Shown here: piece after piece, positions 12,370 through 24,824 of the stretch
How positions within the stretch are numbered: the first letter of the stretch is position 1
Layout of the letters: each line of letters starts with the position of its first letter
Assembly: GCA_018340805.1 (NCBI GenBank)
Contig: JACMZG010001908.1
Coordinates: forward strand, 44,366,665 to 44,430,664
Reading direction: 5' to 3'
Origin: Microvelia longipes
Taxonomy: Eukaryota > Arthropoda > Insecta > Hemiptera > Veliidae
Length of the DNA stretch: 64,000 nt
Notes under the pieces: model-generated
Told to the model about the DNA's origin: nothing
Seen by the model: only the letters and a program-made list of their open reading frames with translations
The model's database searches: none
Position numbers and translations under genes: made by a program

Positions 12370-12930
12370 CCATTCAAAAATAAAAATTATAATAAACACA
12401 AAAATACGTCTTCTGCTGTAGTTGTGCAATTCGGAAAAAATTGTTTTATGACGTTATTATCCCGCAATAATAACTCAGTGAAAATTTCAAAAAAACTCAT
12501 AAAACGCGGAAAAATGTTGCAAATAGATTGAGATGTGGCACAGAAGTGACTATGTATAAGACTAAAATATGTGCTAAGTTTCATCTCATTATCAGCATTA
12601 GTTTAATTTTTATTGTATGGCTTGTGTACGTTATTTAAAAATTTGGAAAATGGTTCAATTGAGTTGAAATTTTGTTACATCATAAAAAATTAAGGTGCAT
12701 TGAGCGTGGTCAGTGCGGTATGGGTGAACACTGAGAATGATACGTATGCTTTACTATCTGAAGACGAGCGAAGCGAGTCCGAAGGCATGTTGCAGTATAA
12801 ATTTGGATATTGTATGTTTTAAGGACTAACGAAGCGAGTCCGAAGCAGGGAGGACGAGCGTAGCGAATTCGATGTGATGAGGAAAAGTTCCTCATCACAG
12901 TGTTTTTCTTCTTGTTAAAAAATGTCTTTC
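12370..12930 (-). mobile_element. Family R-A copy
   Basis: Minus orientation. The 5' part carries three hairpin motifs (12762-12860), including GACGAGCGAAGCGAGTCC. The core CRE is altered to TGACGTTA near 12450. The block with AAAACGCGGAAAAATG and CATCTCATTATCAGCATTAG matches the copy at 10.6-11.4 kb closely. Confidence 0.8.
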
Positions 12931-13492
<562 letters not shown>

Positions 13493-13879
13493 TTTAGCTT
13501 ATTACAAAGCTAATCTGATCTATACATAAAATCAGTATAGGAATAGCTATCATTTTCACAGCAATGATTCTAAATTTTGTTACGTAAGACACATAAAGTG
13601 TGTGAAATTATATTATTAAGCGCGGATATTGTCTAAACTGTTATCTTTTTCGTAATAACTTCCCCCGCATTTTTCTCTGGTTTTATGAAGTCATAAAAAA
13701 TGTATTAAATTTATGATATTCATTTATTTTATAGCCTGCTACTTTATATCTAAGCAGCTTTACTGCTAGAGTCTTTAAAAGTATTAATATTTTTAAAAAA
13801 AATATATAGTGATGAATATGTGTTCATAAACGGAAATTATAAATTTTGTACTTAACATACGTGGTAACGTAATAGCAAA
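13493..13879. other. A+T-rich, nothing recognised
   Basis: No coding signal or clear repeat boundary. Confidence 0.45.
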
Positions 13880-14110
13880 GAAAGAATGCTATTATTTTCC
13901 TGAGCAGTTAAATGATTCGTAAGGCGAAAGCCAAGACCACCAAAGCATTTAACTTCCGAGGCGAAGCCGAGGAAATGTGTTTAACCCTCGAGGCAAAGCC
14001 GAGTGATTTATGACAATTAACTCCCAAGGGAAAGCCGAAGGGGGTAATTATTGCGAGGAAAATAATAATATTTAACTCCTGAGGTGCATACAAGGATTTT
14101 TTAAAATTTA
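13880..14110. mobile_element. MITE-like element with GA-mismatch hairpins
   Basis: TATTATTTTCCT near 13889 pairs with AGGAAAATAATA near 14057. Inside, at 13954-13974, stem TTCC/GGAA, a symmetric GA/GA mismatch pair and stem GGC/GCC close a GAA loop. A second unit at about 13985-14005 has GGC/GCC around AAA. Further degenerate units follow at 14020-14045 and around 13921-13935 (GGCGAAAGCC). Confidence 0.7.
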
Positions 14111-14393
14111 TTAATGACATAAATCTAATCTATAACTTCCTTAACAAAAATATAATTTGTTTGCAACGGATGTTTTGCTCGAAGTACAAGTGAAATAAGC
14201 AGCTTCAGTTTTGAAAATGTAGCTAATGTCAAACATGATGTTGCCTTTTCAGTTGACCAAAGTCACCACTCTTCTACACGTAAACTTGCTACAGCTACCA
14301 CCCATTAACTTAACTCTAGCTAGCTATTATTTCTCATTATTTTTCAAGTCAATCATATACTACTAAAAGTTAGTCAATCGAGAAATACACTAT

Positions 14394-14812
14394 TAAAGGA
14401 ACGAAGAAAAGAGTCTCTCCACAAAATAATTATTTATTTACAGCGCTTCCAACCTAACATGAGGCCATCATCAGTGCCAAATATAATATAAATAAAAAAC
14501 GGCTATGAGAAAGATATTAAAGGTAAACATACGCCAAACAGTGGAATTAGCAGTTTTCCTTCTCTTCTTTTTCCACTCGACGATGTCTATCGTTCAGTCT
14601 AAAAAGAAGATAAGGAAAACTACTAATTCCACTGTTTGACACGTGATTACCTTTAATCTCCGTGTTACCTTTCTCTTAGCCGTTTTATGTTATGTTATAT
14701 CTGTTATATGTTATTTATGTTATATCTGGCACTGATGAGCGCCTCATGTTAGGTTGCAAGCGCTGTAAAGAAATTATTGTTTTGTGGAGAGACTCTTTTC
14801 TTCGTTCCTTTA
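14394..14812. mobile_element. Foldback MITE, about 419 bp
   Basis: Arms of roughly 200 bp are inverted copies of each other. They begin TAAAGGAACGAAGAAAAGAG and contain CTCTCCACAAAA, ACAGCGCTT and CCTAACATGAGG. The centre is a short spacer near 14580-14600. The short TCTCTCCACAAAAT motif is shared with a different element at 59727-59896. Confidence 0.9.
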
Positions 14813-15529
14813 GTTATGAGCAACTCCACTAGTGCTCATTCAAAATCATAATCAAATACACTATTCCAGTCATTGCTAATCATGTTTGTTAATTAATAAT
14901 TAATTATTATTAGTCATTAATTAAATATCAGGTTATACATAGTCTATCTAACCTATAAGTTTCAATTTATGTAAATTAATAAAGTATGACAAATGAGCCA
15001 TAAATACACTCCCAGTAAATTTATCCTTACACTTTTAAAGACAATACATCTTCTTTACGAGATCCCCTCCCCTTATATACTAGCTCTCCTGTTAAATGGC
15101 TACGGAACTATCCTTTTCTTGTTTGAAATAATAATTCCTAAGACCATCTTTCTTTATTTATATATATTCTTTGGATACAAAACTTAATCAACCAGAGCAT
15201 TAGGGAGTTTCAATAATATGAAAGCAATCAAACAAACCTGTTTAGGACTAATGAGCTCAATTTAACAGTGTATTAATTTTCTGCTAATTATAGCAATGAA
15301 AGGAAATTATCGATTAGTTTGCAGCGAGAATGTATTATCTACTAATCTATTAGATAAGACAGTCAGGTATTAATTACTCACTCGAAATCAATGGACGAGT
15401 ATTCTAGTTTATGAATGGAAGTTTGTCTTACGATGTTTAAAACTTTCAAACTAAAATAGAAACTTTAAGTCGTCTGCAATGTCAGGAACGACTTAACTTA
15501 ACCTGCCTACATACCAAAAAAAAAATTCG
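14813..15529. other. A+T-rich, nothing recognised
   Basis: A 64-codon frame at 14993-15187 has no recognisable domain and no adjoining exon. Confidence 0.45.
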
Positions 15530-15915
15530 CAACGCAGCTCTAGATTGGCTTGCCATGGCCCCTTTGGGGTTACTTGTACAAACTGAGTGAAATAATAGAC
15601 TAACCAGGGTAGAGGCAAGGGATCTCCTTTAAAACTACCCTCTTCCCTCTACCTTTCAGTACCATTGAACCCAAGAGATGTCGTAGAGGTCATCGACATT
15701 AAATTTGGGGGTCGAGGATAGACCTCTTTGGACGCGACTAAAGATCTGTTGTACAGTCCCTTCCAGTCAAGTCCAGGCCTCAATATTATTTTTGAAATCG
15801 ACTTACAAAGAGCAAATGACCTAGACTGATTGAGCGAACTGTACCATAGACCTCCGGTGACAGATCAAATGAGGTCTATCCTCAACTTCAACCCCAATCA
15901 ATAATAATAATGCTT
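15530..15915. repeat. Unclassified repeat with inverted blocks and AAT tail
   Basis: GTCGAGGATAGACCTC (about 15708) is mirrored by GAGGTCTATCCTCAACTT (about 15871), both next to GGGG/CCCC runs. The unit ends in (AAT)n near 15901-15911, which suggests a SINE or LINE 3' end on the plus strand. I do not recognise the family. Confidence 0.5.
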
Positions 15916-16310
15916 GTAATCATACCACTCTAAACTCCGGATCACTACTTTATTACGAAGTCGAGCATAGCAAGTCCTAAGTATTGCTACCTTAGACTTT
16001 AAGCAAACCAATCCCGCCAAGGAGTTCTACCAATGGGTAGCCTCTCCGTCAAGACAAACAAGCCACAACAACCCTATCATCTCTGTTACTAATAGCATCT
16101 ATGTGATAGAATGCAGTGAAACTGAAAAACAAATTTAAAAAAAAAAAAAAAAAGAAAGACATTAAGCAATCATGACATTCTATGGACAAGCGAAACGTGT
16201 TCAAAGTCATAACACCAGGGATAGCAATTTTATTCTGAGGTGGAGCGAAGTTAGACCGAGGTAATAAGAGAGGTACGGAGGTACCCCGTACCCGATTTTT
16301 CCTTTAATGA
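15916..16310 (-). mobile_element. Family R-A 5' end, decayed
   Basis: CCCGTACCCGATTTTT at about 16284 is the reverse complement of the R-A start. GACAAGCGAAACGTGTTC and GTCGAGCATAGCAAGTCC are eroded versions of its hairpins. The body is missing. Confidence 0.55.
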
Positions 16311-16772
16311 AATCCCTTCTGAAGCCCTTTGATTCTTAACTATGTTATATATTTGGTCTATTGGGAAAGAGTTGGTTCAGAATTCCATCCAATTCTTAAC
16401 CATGTTCCCTACGGTAAATATGAAGTTTTTATGAGTGACCTAATATAATATTTCATCATGCACTAATAAAGTAAGAATGCTATAATTTTAAGCTGAGAGA
16501 TTTGTGATTTGTGTATTTAACTCCTGAGGCAAAGTCGAGGTACGGACTATGCATGTCTAATATAACAAATAAGCTGTTAAATAAGGTAACAAGTTGTTCA
16601 ATTACGTTTGTTAAAGTTGTCTTCTATTATGCATGAATGTATGAATATTTAACATGCCCAGATGCATTGATTTAATATCTTGGCGCAACAAGAATCCCCA
16701 CAAAATTTTGTCCAGAATAAAGTTGTTCAATTAAAAATTAAAACTTTATTGTCCCATAAAATATTGTTTTAA
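16311..16772. other. Non-coding with one hairpin-family scrap
   Basis: At about 16466-16545, ATGCTATAATTTTAAGCTGAG and CTCCTGAGGCAAAGTCGAGG resemble the left part and one hairpin unit of the element at 13.9-14.1 kb. Nothing else recognised. Confidence 0.5.
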
Positions 16773-16773
16773 G

Positions 16774-16855
<82 letters not shown>
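16773..16855. repeat. AT microsatellite
   Basis: Nearly uninterrupted (AT)n of about 80 bases. Confidence 0.95.
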
Positions 16856-16856
<1 letters not shown>

Positions 16857-16929
16857 AATAGTGTGTAAGGTGCCCAGATGAAATGGACGTAGTATAAGAT
16901 AGTGGAACAGCTATGATTTGTGGAGGTAG

Positions 16930-17120
16930 GTCATGCGGTTTAACTGCCGAGCCAAACCATTTAAAATTAATTAAAAAATACAATTAGCGGTGGAGAGTCC
17001 TTAACACTGTAGTTTATAATTGTTGATTTTATTAATAGTTTATTTAATCCATCAATTTAAAATTAATAAAAAAGGCATGACATCTGTTTATAAATAAAAA
17101 TATGTTACCAACCTGGGATT
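16930..17120 (-). mobile_element. Possible tRNA-derived SINE remnant
   Basis: On the minus strand TGGCTCGGCAGTTAAACC (near 16938-16955) resembles an A box. At 17110-17125 the plus strand reads CTGGGATTTGAATGC, an eroded inverted B box, too far away to be from the same head. Treat as one or two decayed scraps. Confidence 0.3.
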
Positions 17121-17924
17121 TGAATGCGGTGAGAAGCATGACAGGAAAAAACCACAAGTAATAAAATAAAATAACTCATCATTTTCGCCCCTTTAAATTT
17201 TTTCTCACGAAATTCGGTTTCGAAAAATATAAATTCAATTCATATGTTCTATGGAGCCATAGCTCCAGATTGGAGTGGGGGGCTTATCAAAAGGGCCCAG
17301 ATATATCAAGGTATCGATCAAGGCTTGCTCGCGTCGACCTAACCACTGGACTAAAAGCTTGAACTCTGGAACTGAAGTCGAATCTAGAGCGCATGTACTC
17401 CTAACCTAGAGCCCCTACACTATCACACTGATAACACAATATCTCACTCGCACACTTTTTACTTCATTTTGATAAAAGTCCCTTTAATTAAATATTGTTT
17501 TTCCTTCCTCCACTATCTGTTATTTAGTTATTATTTTGTCTATTTTTTATCCATCAACATTATATACTATTTTTCATCAAATTTAAGCCAGATTTTTTCA
17601 TTCATTATTTTATTTTGATTATTACACTGTGCATCTAATTTGTCATTTTTTTAATTGGCTTGTTTAACAGTAATTATTTGTAAATTTATTATAATTGAAT
17701 CAATTTCCAGTACTTCTTTTTTCAAGGGTTTCATTTGTAAGGGAATATCCTTAGAAAATGTATTTATTTTAATATTTTTACATATTTCCATTAAAAACAA
17801 AAAAATAATTTAATAATTTTTTTTTATTCCTGGTAAGTTCTGTTCATATTCTCATTAATTTACTCTGTAAATATTATTTCCCTCCCTAGGGAGTGTAAGA
17901 AGATGTTACGTCTCTGTATGGCAG
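17121..17924. other. A+T-rich, nothing recognised
   Basis: GC-richer text around 17260-17420 has no open frame. The rest is low complexity. Confidence 0.45.
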
Positions 17925-18327
17925 TGTTAGGAACCGAATATTGCAAATGTAGAAAAAAGGCTAAATGGAGGAATCAAAGTAAGGGACGTATAACTCTTGA
18001 CTCCTGCCACTTCAACCCTCTGCAAACTGCTCTATACATATTTTAACGAGATTAGGTTCCCTACTATTGGACCTAAATAAAATATTAGATGCAAACATCC
18101 CGACGACTGAGAGATAATACAGTTAGTCGATCAAAAACTCCAAGTCCCGATACCGTCATCGGAAAACAGCCAATCTAGATAGAACTCAAATTCACATTTA
18201 AACAAACATACAGAACACTCTACTAACATTGATTACGGCTGAATATGGACTACACTTGAATACAAATGTATAAGGCTTTTTTAAATCGGCTTGCCCCCGA
18301 CCCCTTAATTATGAAGAATAAGTTTCA
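17925..18327 (+). mobile_element. Probable LTR of an LTR retrotransposon
   Basis: The segment begins TGTTAGGAACC and ends TTTCA, the expected TG...CA form, and lies directly before a primer binding site. It contains AATAAA near 18075. The internal region and second LTR are not found downstream, so this is a truncated element. The start coordinate is inferred from the TGTTAG motif. Confidence 0.6.
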
Positions 18328-18328
18328 T

Positions 18329-18346
18329 TGGCGCCCAACGTGGGGC
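18329..18346 (+). promoter_or_regulatory. Primer binding site, tRNA-Lys type
   Basis: TGGCGCCCAACGTGGGGC is complementary to the 3' 18 bases, CCA included, of the metazoan tRNA-Lys(CUU) family. Its position one base after a CA terminus supports an LTR retrotransposon. Confidence 0.8.
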
Positions 18347-19060
18347 AAGTTATTCATATTGTCCTAACTCTCAGAGAAGAAAGTCATAGGAAGTTTCACG
18401 GGGAAAGTGATGCCATCACGGTTAAAGTAGTTCGGGAAGTAGTTAGAAGATGTTGGACTCCTCAATCATTTACGCTTGGTATTTTAACTAGGGATATTCC
18501 ATCATATTTTTGTTCTGTCAAATTGATATGAGGTAGTAATTTGATCTAACCTATGTGGTTTATATGAGGTAGTAGCTTGATCTAACCTTTATAGTTTTTT
18601 TGTCATGTTATTATAAATTCATTTTATGCTGTAGAACGAGTCCACTTTTCTCTATTGTTTTCATGAAAAAAATGACTATTTGAATAATTTATTGTACATA
18701 ACTTGCCAAAGAAGATCAAATCATTTTAATATTATTTTTTGTAACTCTTACATTATTAAAATTAAAGAAAATATTTAAGCACTTTTTTTTTTTTTGTGAC
18801 CTACGATATAAAGTTGCAAATGCGACGAAGACAGAGGTTTATCTAGGAATACGCATACAGATAGTGCTGGAGAGTTAGAAATGGCGGACACGGAAATCTT
18901 TGAACATATAATAAATCATATTGAGCAAAAAGGCCAAAATGTGTACGTATGTAGAAACGTAAGGGATGTCATGTAGTCTAAGAGCTGGACCTGAACAAAT
19001 GTGACTCATTTTTTACTACTTCAAACCAAATATTTATGAAAATATGCCTTAAATTATGAT
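18347..19060. other. Retroelement leader remnant, then A+T-rich sequence
   Basis: The open frame 18328-18531 overlaps the primer binding site and is not a gene. A 35-bp block with TATATGAGGTAGTA and TTGATCTAACCT is duplicated at about 18525-18595. Nothing recognised after that. Confidence 0.5.
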
Positions 19061-19620
19061 GAAAAACATAGTCTGCCTATTCAGAGTGGAGCCCATCATA
19101 TGATTGTGCATGCTTAAAATTTTATAAAATCGCACAAATTTCAGTTTTCTTGAAATAAGTGTTTTCTTGAAATCAAGTTCTTGAAATTTCAGTTTTCTCG
19201 ATATGGGTCGCTTTTAAAACATGAAGAGAACATTATTTAAAGGTGATAAAATGTTCTATAAAACCAGTGTTTAATCATAAAAAACGGACTACTAAAATCA
19301 AAGTTATGGCTCATTCAAAAACCAAAAATGGTTAATTTATGCAGTCAGCGAATTACGTTGAAAAAATATTGGCTATTTGTGAATTTTTTGGCCATTTAAC
19401 GAATTTCTTAACTGAAGTTTTAGTTATCCGATTTTGACGAAAAAACACTCGTTCTATAGGAAATTTTATCGGCTTTAATAAATGTTATCTTCATGTTTTG
19501 CACACGACCTACAGGAAACCACTTATTGCAAGAAAACTGGAATTTGTGCGATGTTCTAATATTTTAAGTATACGCAATCGTATGAAGAGATCCACTCTAG
19601 ATAGGCAGACTATGCTTTTC
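19061..19620. mobile_element. Foldback MITE, about 560 bp
   Basis: Ends GAAAAACATAGTCTGCCTAT and the reverse complement of ATAGGCAGACTATGCTTTTC match. Arms extend at least 200 bp, through ATCGCACAAATT, CAGTTTTCTTG and AACATGAAGA. No clear target duplication. No coding capacity. Confidence 0.85.
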
Positions 19621-20503
19621 ATTTATTATTTAAAATATATTTTCAGAAAATTTTCATTTGAAATAGTACAAAATGAGTCACATTTTTATGCCTGGCTCAT
19701 GGACTAATAGGTTTATGTCAGGTTTTAAGATTTTCGACGATCGTGTTTCGAAAAGAAAAGATGATTCAAAATTTAATTTAAACAATAAAACGTTTCAAAA
19801 TACGAAAACGGAAAAGAAAAAGGATGTTATCGCCTATAGAGCTACTAGTAATAGATATAAACAAAATGATAATAAAAATTTGAAAAATAAAACTAAAAAG
19901 TTCCAATTTAATTCAAGTCTCTTACTGACGTACTAAAAACGGATTCATTCTAAAAATACCTTCACAGTAACCTGCGTCAAAAACAAAATCAACAAAATAC
20001 AGGACAAAACGAAAAATTACTGAATTATTTATTCATTCTTGTTTATTGGTTAATTTATTAATTCGTTCGTATGACCCTTTGATCTAGATCAATTTAAATA
20101 CTCATTAAGGATATAAGGATAAGTCTGCATGTTTATATCAAAATTAAATTATTGTCCGTAAATAAAAATGTATTTAAATAGATATGTATGTAAAAAATAT
20201 ATTTCTCGTCATAAAATACATGTATGTATGTACGGATATGTGTATAAATATATGGATGTGTGTGTATTTGTTTATGTAAGTGTATATTTGCATGTGTGTT
20301 TTTATATAAACAAATGAAAATACTGCATATTAGTTCATAATGAGTCAATTAGTTCTTGTCTTATTTTATTAAGTATTTGCCACACTGCGCAGAGTTTATA
20401 ACTCAATAGTGTGACATTCTATCCTTAAATACTGTTATTACATTCCAAATTTATAATTCATATTTAATAAAAAAAACAAATAATAATAATAAAAAACTGA
20501 GTC
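19621..20503. other. A+T-rich, nothing recognised
   Basis: An 87-codon frame at 19673-19936 is Lys/Asn-rich low-complexity sequence without a domain. A TG-rich simple-sequence stretch lies at about 20218-20300. Confidence 0.45.
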
Positions 20504-20785
20504 CGGTAGCTCAATGGTAGAGCGCTCGCCTTTCGACCTGGAGGTCGAGGGTTCAAATCCAGCCGGGGGAGGACCTCAATATGAGGTTATCCCTTGTACC
20601 GTACACTCAGGAGGTCTTGAATTCAAGGCTGGCCAATCCAGAAGAACCAGACAGGGTTTTCCTTGGCTACTAATACGCAAATACGGAGTTAGATCTAGCT
20701 TCATCTGAGACAAGTCTGGATCCACGTTTCTGTTGTCTCCAGCTCACGAAAAGTTAATGTTATGCGGACTGGGGGAGATGAAGGT
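20504..20785 (+). mobile_element. tRNA-derived SINE
   Basis: A clear A box (TAGCTCAATGG) and B box (GGTTCAAATCC) are spaced as in a tRNA gene. Acceptor and anticodon stems do not pair, so it is a SINE head, followed by a body of about 200 bases ending near a short AT palindrome. The 64-codon frame across it is spurious. Confidence 0.75.
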
Positions 20786-21450
20786 AAGAAAGATATATAT
20801 ATATCTTTCTTGACATACTGAGCCTTGTATGTCCGAAAACTTAGTCAGTGAAAGTGATGGCGGCGACACGAATAACGTAAGTGACTAGGAACGAAGTGCT
20901 CGGTTTTTGAAGACAGACGTCTCCTAATAGCACTGTGGAGCTTTGACTTTCAGGTCAGGGCTAAAGAATGAGTTTGTGCACGCTGACATCTGGGTGCTTG
21001 GTTCGTTGTCGGGTGGCGCTGGACTGGCCAGAGCGGTGAGCCTAGCTTAGAGTCTGGTGATGCTAGTGGAACTGATGAGATTGATGGGACTGGAAGGACG
21101 AGGCCAAGTGAGACTAATGTGATCAGAGGAGCTAGTAAGACTAGATGAAACAAGCACACAGTGAGCTATTAGTCGGTGCTAGCCAGAGCGGTGAGTCTAG
21201 CCAGAGTCTAGCTGGTCTAGATGAACTAGGCACACTGTTAACTAGTCGCAGACACTAGCCAGAGCAGTGAGTTTGGATAGAGTCTGGTTGGGCTAGATGA
21301 ACTGGACACACTAATGTGAACTAGTCATATGCGCTAGACGGAGGGGGTGCTTCCTAGATGATCGGATGTGTACAAACTCTGGGGTTAATTAGTTGAGTGA
21401 GATTTGGGTGAGGGGAAAACGCTAAAATAACTCTACGGGTTTAAGCGAAA
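20786..21450. repeat. AT palindrome and imperfect tandem repeats
   Basis: GAAAGATATATATATATCTTTC is a perfect palindrome at about 20788-20809. From about 21020 to 21340 a unit of roughly 80 bp recurs about four times with divergence, marked by CTAGCCAGAGCGGTGAGTCT and GGTCTAGATGAACTAG. It may be an extension of the preceding SINE. Confidence 0.65.
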
Positions 21451-22528
21451 AAAAAATAATAATAATAATAAAAAGCAGAATGCTTTGCTCTCTATCTCTA
21501 TATTATCAAATGCGTTAAAAGAAAAGAATGAATACTGATATAACTTTAGATTTTAATTCTAAACTTTACCAGAGTTGTGTTCCTCTTAAAATTCCACTCA
21601 AAACATGCAAAACTTCCTCCTCTTTCGGTATATATATTTTAGATCTACAAGACAAATAGTTAGTTTAGTAAGTTGTTTCGTTTTTAGTTGTACAGTAATT
21701 GTTATTTGTTTCAATTGTCCCACTTTGGAATTTTTTAGTTTTTTAGACATTTGATGTAAATAAAAATGTCAAGATCAATACAGAAATTTACAGAGCTGAA
21801 CCCTTGTGAGCCTTTTTTATTATAATAAATGAAAAAATAAACTTATTTAATAAAATTTGGAAGGCTAAAGTAATATTTGGGAGGGTTTAACTACTCCCCC
21901 TCTTTCCACACTCCAAAGCTTACCTCAAAGTCTGCCTATGGTTTTTAATTTATGGAAGACTCATGCTCTGTTTTTACATCTAAACTCTATTGCGTAAGCC
22001 CTATATTTTAGCCATTATTTTTCATCTTAGATATAATTTTAATTTCACTTCATGTTTAAATTACACGTTACGTTGTAACATAAAATATGTTGGCAGACTT
22101 AGAAAAAATTACTTCAAGGCTTGTAACTTTTTAAAGGTAAACAAGCTATAATTACTTTATAAACATTATTATGGTTTAATTTGTTGCATGATTGATAATT
22201 ATCAGAGCAGAGATAGAGATAAGCAACGTGTAGAGATATTATGAGTTATTGGAAAGCTTATTATGGAGTAGGGCACGCAGTGGTCGAATAGCCTGTTGCT
22301 GGACTGGGCAAGCAGTCAACCTGTAGCCTTGATTCCCCTATCCCTAAATCGCCTTATAGTTTCCTATATATTTACTAGTACTATGCTATACAAGAGAGTT
22401 AAAGAGTAATTCCTTTAAAATAAAACCCTTTTTTGGTTGTCCACCAATAAAACAAGAGCTCTTCGGCTTCCTGTGGCTGCTTTGCGGACACATGGTTGTC
22501 GTCCTATACCAGTTCCTCATATTACTAG
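21451..22528. other. A+T-rich with a weak tRNA-like scrap
   Basis: (AAT)n lies at about 21455-21472. At 22268-22350, GCAGTGGTCGAATAGCC and CCTTGATTCCCC loosely resemble A and B boxes of a decayed SINE. No gene. Confidence 0.4.
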
Positions 22529-24208
22529 TATACAGTGTGTCCCCGGATGGGGTTGTACGTGGGCGTTGTATACGTGTAAATGACAAAGAATTTTATTTTT
22601 AAAAAAAAATCATTATTGATAACAGTAGACTCAAAATTCCAATTTTTGAAATTTGGACGACGAGTATAGTAGGCTTATTTTGACTTTTCGAAAAAATACT
22701 CTCCATAAAATTGTTTAATTCTCCCCCTGAGACAAATTTTTCCAAAAATTTAAAATAAAAATTTTCAAAATTCACCCATTTTACCCCATCACCCAAATTT
22801 TGGAAAAATTAAAAGTTGCTCAAACTGGATAAATGATACATCGTTTTAAAGGTCTTGACTAGTGAAACAAAAATGGTAGTATTGCAAACTTCGATTTAAG
22901 TAACACTAACTGAGATATTTTAATAAAACGGGAAAGTTTTAATTTTACTTAACTAAAAAACCTGTCAAAAATAATAAATACTAAAGTAATATATAAACCA
23001 AGTAGGGAAACACGATTTCTGTTAGACCTGACATGTAGTTCACCTTTTGTCCACCAGGGAGTTGGCTTAAATTTTCCTATGGGCGTAAATGTAAACAAAC
23101 TATTTACGTTTTTCAAAATTTTTGTTTTTATTGCATTTATTTGTACAATTTAGTATAAAACGTTAATAATTTGTGTTAGGAATACGTTTTGTCACATCCA
23201 ATAGAGGTTTAAGTGCAAATCTTTAAATACTAGGTTTTTTTTTAATTACTTTAAACGAGCGGCTAATTAAACTTTTTTTCGAGTGCACTACTTATTTTTT
23301 TGCGAGTGACATTTGTTTTTTCCCCGTTAAATATTATTGTAATGAGTAATTTTACAAATTTAACCAACACTTTTGAATATAACAAAAGCAATCGTGGTTT
23401 TAAGTTATATTTAAGGCAATACATCGTCGTCTGAATGTTTTTCAAAATTGTAATAAAAACATGTACTTTACCTTTAATATATTTTCTCTTTTTCTTTAAC
23501 TAATTTATTTTAACAATTATTTCACAGAATTTAATACAAAATCATTAAACTATCACGTACATATTAAAGTAAGAAAACACGATTAAAAGTAAAACTCGCC
23601 TAATGTTATCAGGGTTGCCAATAAAACTAAAAAAAAACGTAAATCCTAAAAGGCGCATGCGCAGTTATTCCAATTTTAGCTATTTTTTTATTTTTGAGCC
23701 AGCAATCAAGCTGATCACGCATGTCTGAATTTTTTTACACAGGTTAGTATATCTCTATGGGCTAGTATAGGAGTTCCCCTACTTGGTTTATATATTACTT
23801 TAAATAAATACAATAACAAATACACACTTTCCCGTTTTATTAAAATATCTCAGTTAGTGTTATTTATATCGAAATTTACAATACTACCATTTTTGTTCCA
23901 CTAGTTAAGACCTTTAAAACGATGTATCATTTATCCAGATTGAACACCTTTTAATTTTTCCAAAATTTAGATGATGGGAGAATTTTGAAAATTTTTATTT
24001 TAAAATTTTTTATGGAAAAATTGTCTCAGGGGGATAATTAAACAATTTTATGAAGAAGACTTTTTTTCGAATAGACAAAATTAAGTTTTTGATTCTACCG
24101 TTAAAAATAAAAATATGAAAAATCTTAGTTTAAAAACATGCAGGAGCTTTTACCAAGAATGACTTGTTTTCGAAAAATGATTTTTTTTGTAATTTACAAC
24201 ACTGTATA
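22529..24208. mobile_element. Long-TIR element, about 1.68 kb
   Basis: TACAGTGTGTCCCC at the left and CACTGTA at the right lie at the ends of arms of roughly 420 bp (about 22590-23015 and 23775-24190). These share ATAAATGATACATCGTTTTA, AATGGTAGTATTG and ACGGGAAAGT in inverted order. TA on each side would fit a Tc1/mariner-type duplication. The interior (23015-23775) has no recognisable transposase; several open frames lie inside the arms and are incidental. Confidence 0.7.
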
Positions 24209-24211
24209 TAG

Positions 24212-24540
24212 GTGGCAAAATGTCACGTTATAAGCGAATTGTCATATGTACTAATAAAAACACGTGTTTTGTTTACATTATGTTTTATATGTCAATCAAT
24301 AAAACCTGAGCTAATACTGATGATAATACGAAACTTCGTATATTTGTTTACCATAAATAGTAATATATGTGTGAACAATTTCAGCCTAATCTAAACACTT
24401 TTGAAATGTTTGTGGGGTCAATATTGTGGGGTTAATGACGTCACACATATTTCATAAACAATTGAGATCGGGACATCAACAAGGTTGATTTTTGTACGAA
24501 GTTTCATAACAGTCCAAGAAAGCGTTCGAAAAATCTCTAG
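24212..24540 (+). mobile_element. Family R-A core, partial
   Basis: Contains GTCAATCAATAAAACC, a segment with AATAGTAATAT, GGGGTTAATGACGTCAC with the CRE palindrome at 24436-24443, and ACGAAGTTTCATA. It matches the copy at 27300-27590. Confidence 0.65.
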
Positions 24541-24824
24541 ATGTCAATGATGACGAATGTCGAATGATGGAACAGTTCCCAAATGTAGCATTGCATTTTG
24601 GTTGTTAAATTTCCTAGGTGTCTCTTCCACAATTATATTGTATAGAAATAATTGTTTTGTCACAAATTCAATAAACTTAAAAGTGACCCCTTTAACTTTT
24701 TTTATAAAACCTATAGAAATAACACTACAGAACAAAAACTGATTTTGGTTCATTTTCCGGGCTTTGAAGGACCCAATTTCCCCAATCAACACGTTTTTGT
24801 TTCTAATTAAACAACAAAGTGTTG
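24541..24824. repeat. Dispersed repeat, family B
   Basis: Shares GATGGAACA, CCCAAATGTAG, ATTGCATTTTG and TTTCCTAG with 29205-29335, and part of its 3' section with 44580-44625. Overlapping open frames on both strands (24544-24792) are incidental. Confidence 0.65.

Noticed and set aside
18328..18531. 67-codon frame
   Set aside because: It begins inside the retroelement primer binding site.
19673..19936. 87-codon Lys/Asn-rich frame
   Set aside because: Low complexity, no domain, no exon context.
20506..20575. tRNA gene with perfect A and B boxes
   Set aside because: Acceptor ends and anticodon stem do not pair. Called a SINE head.
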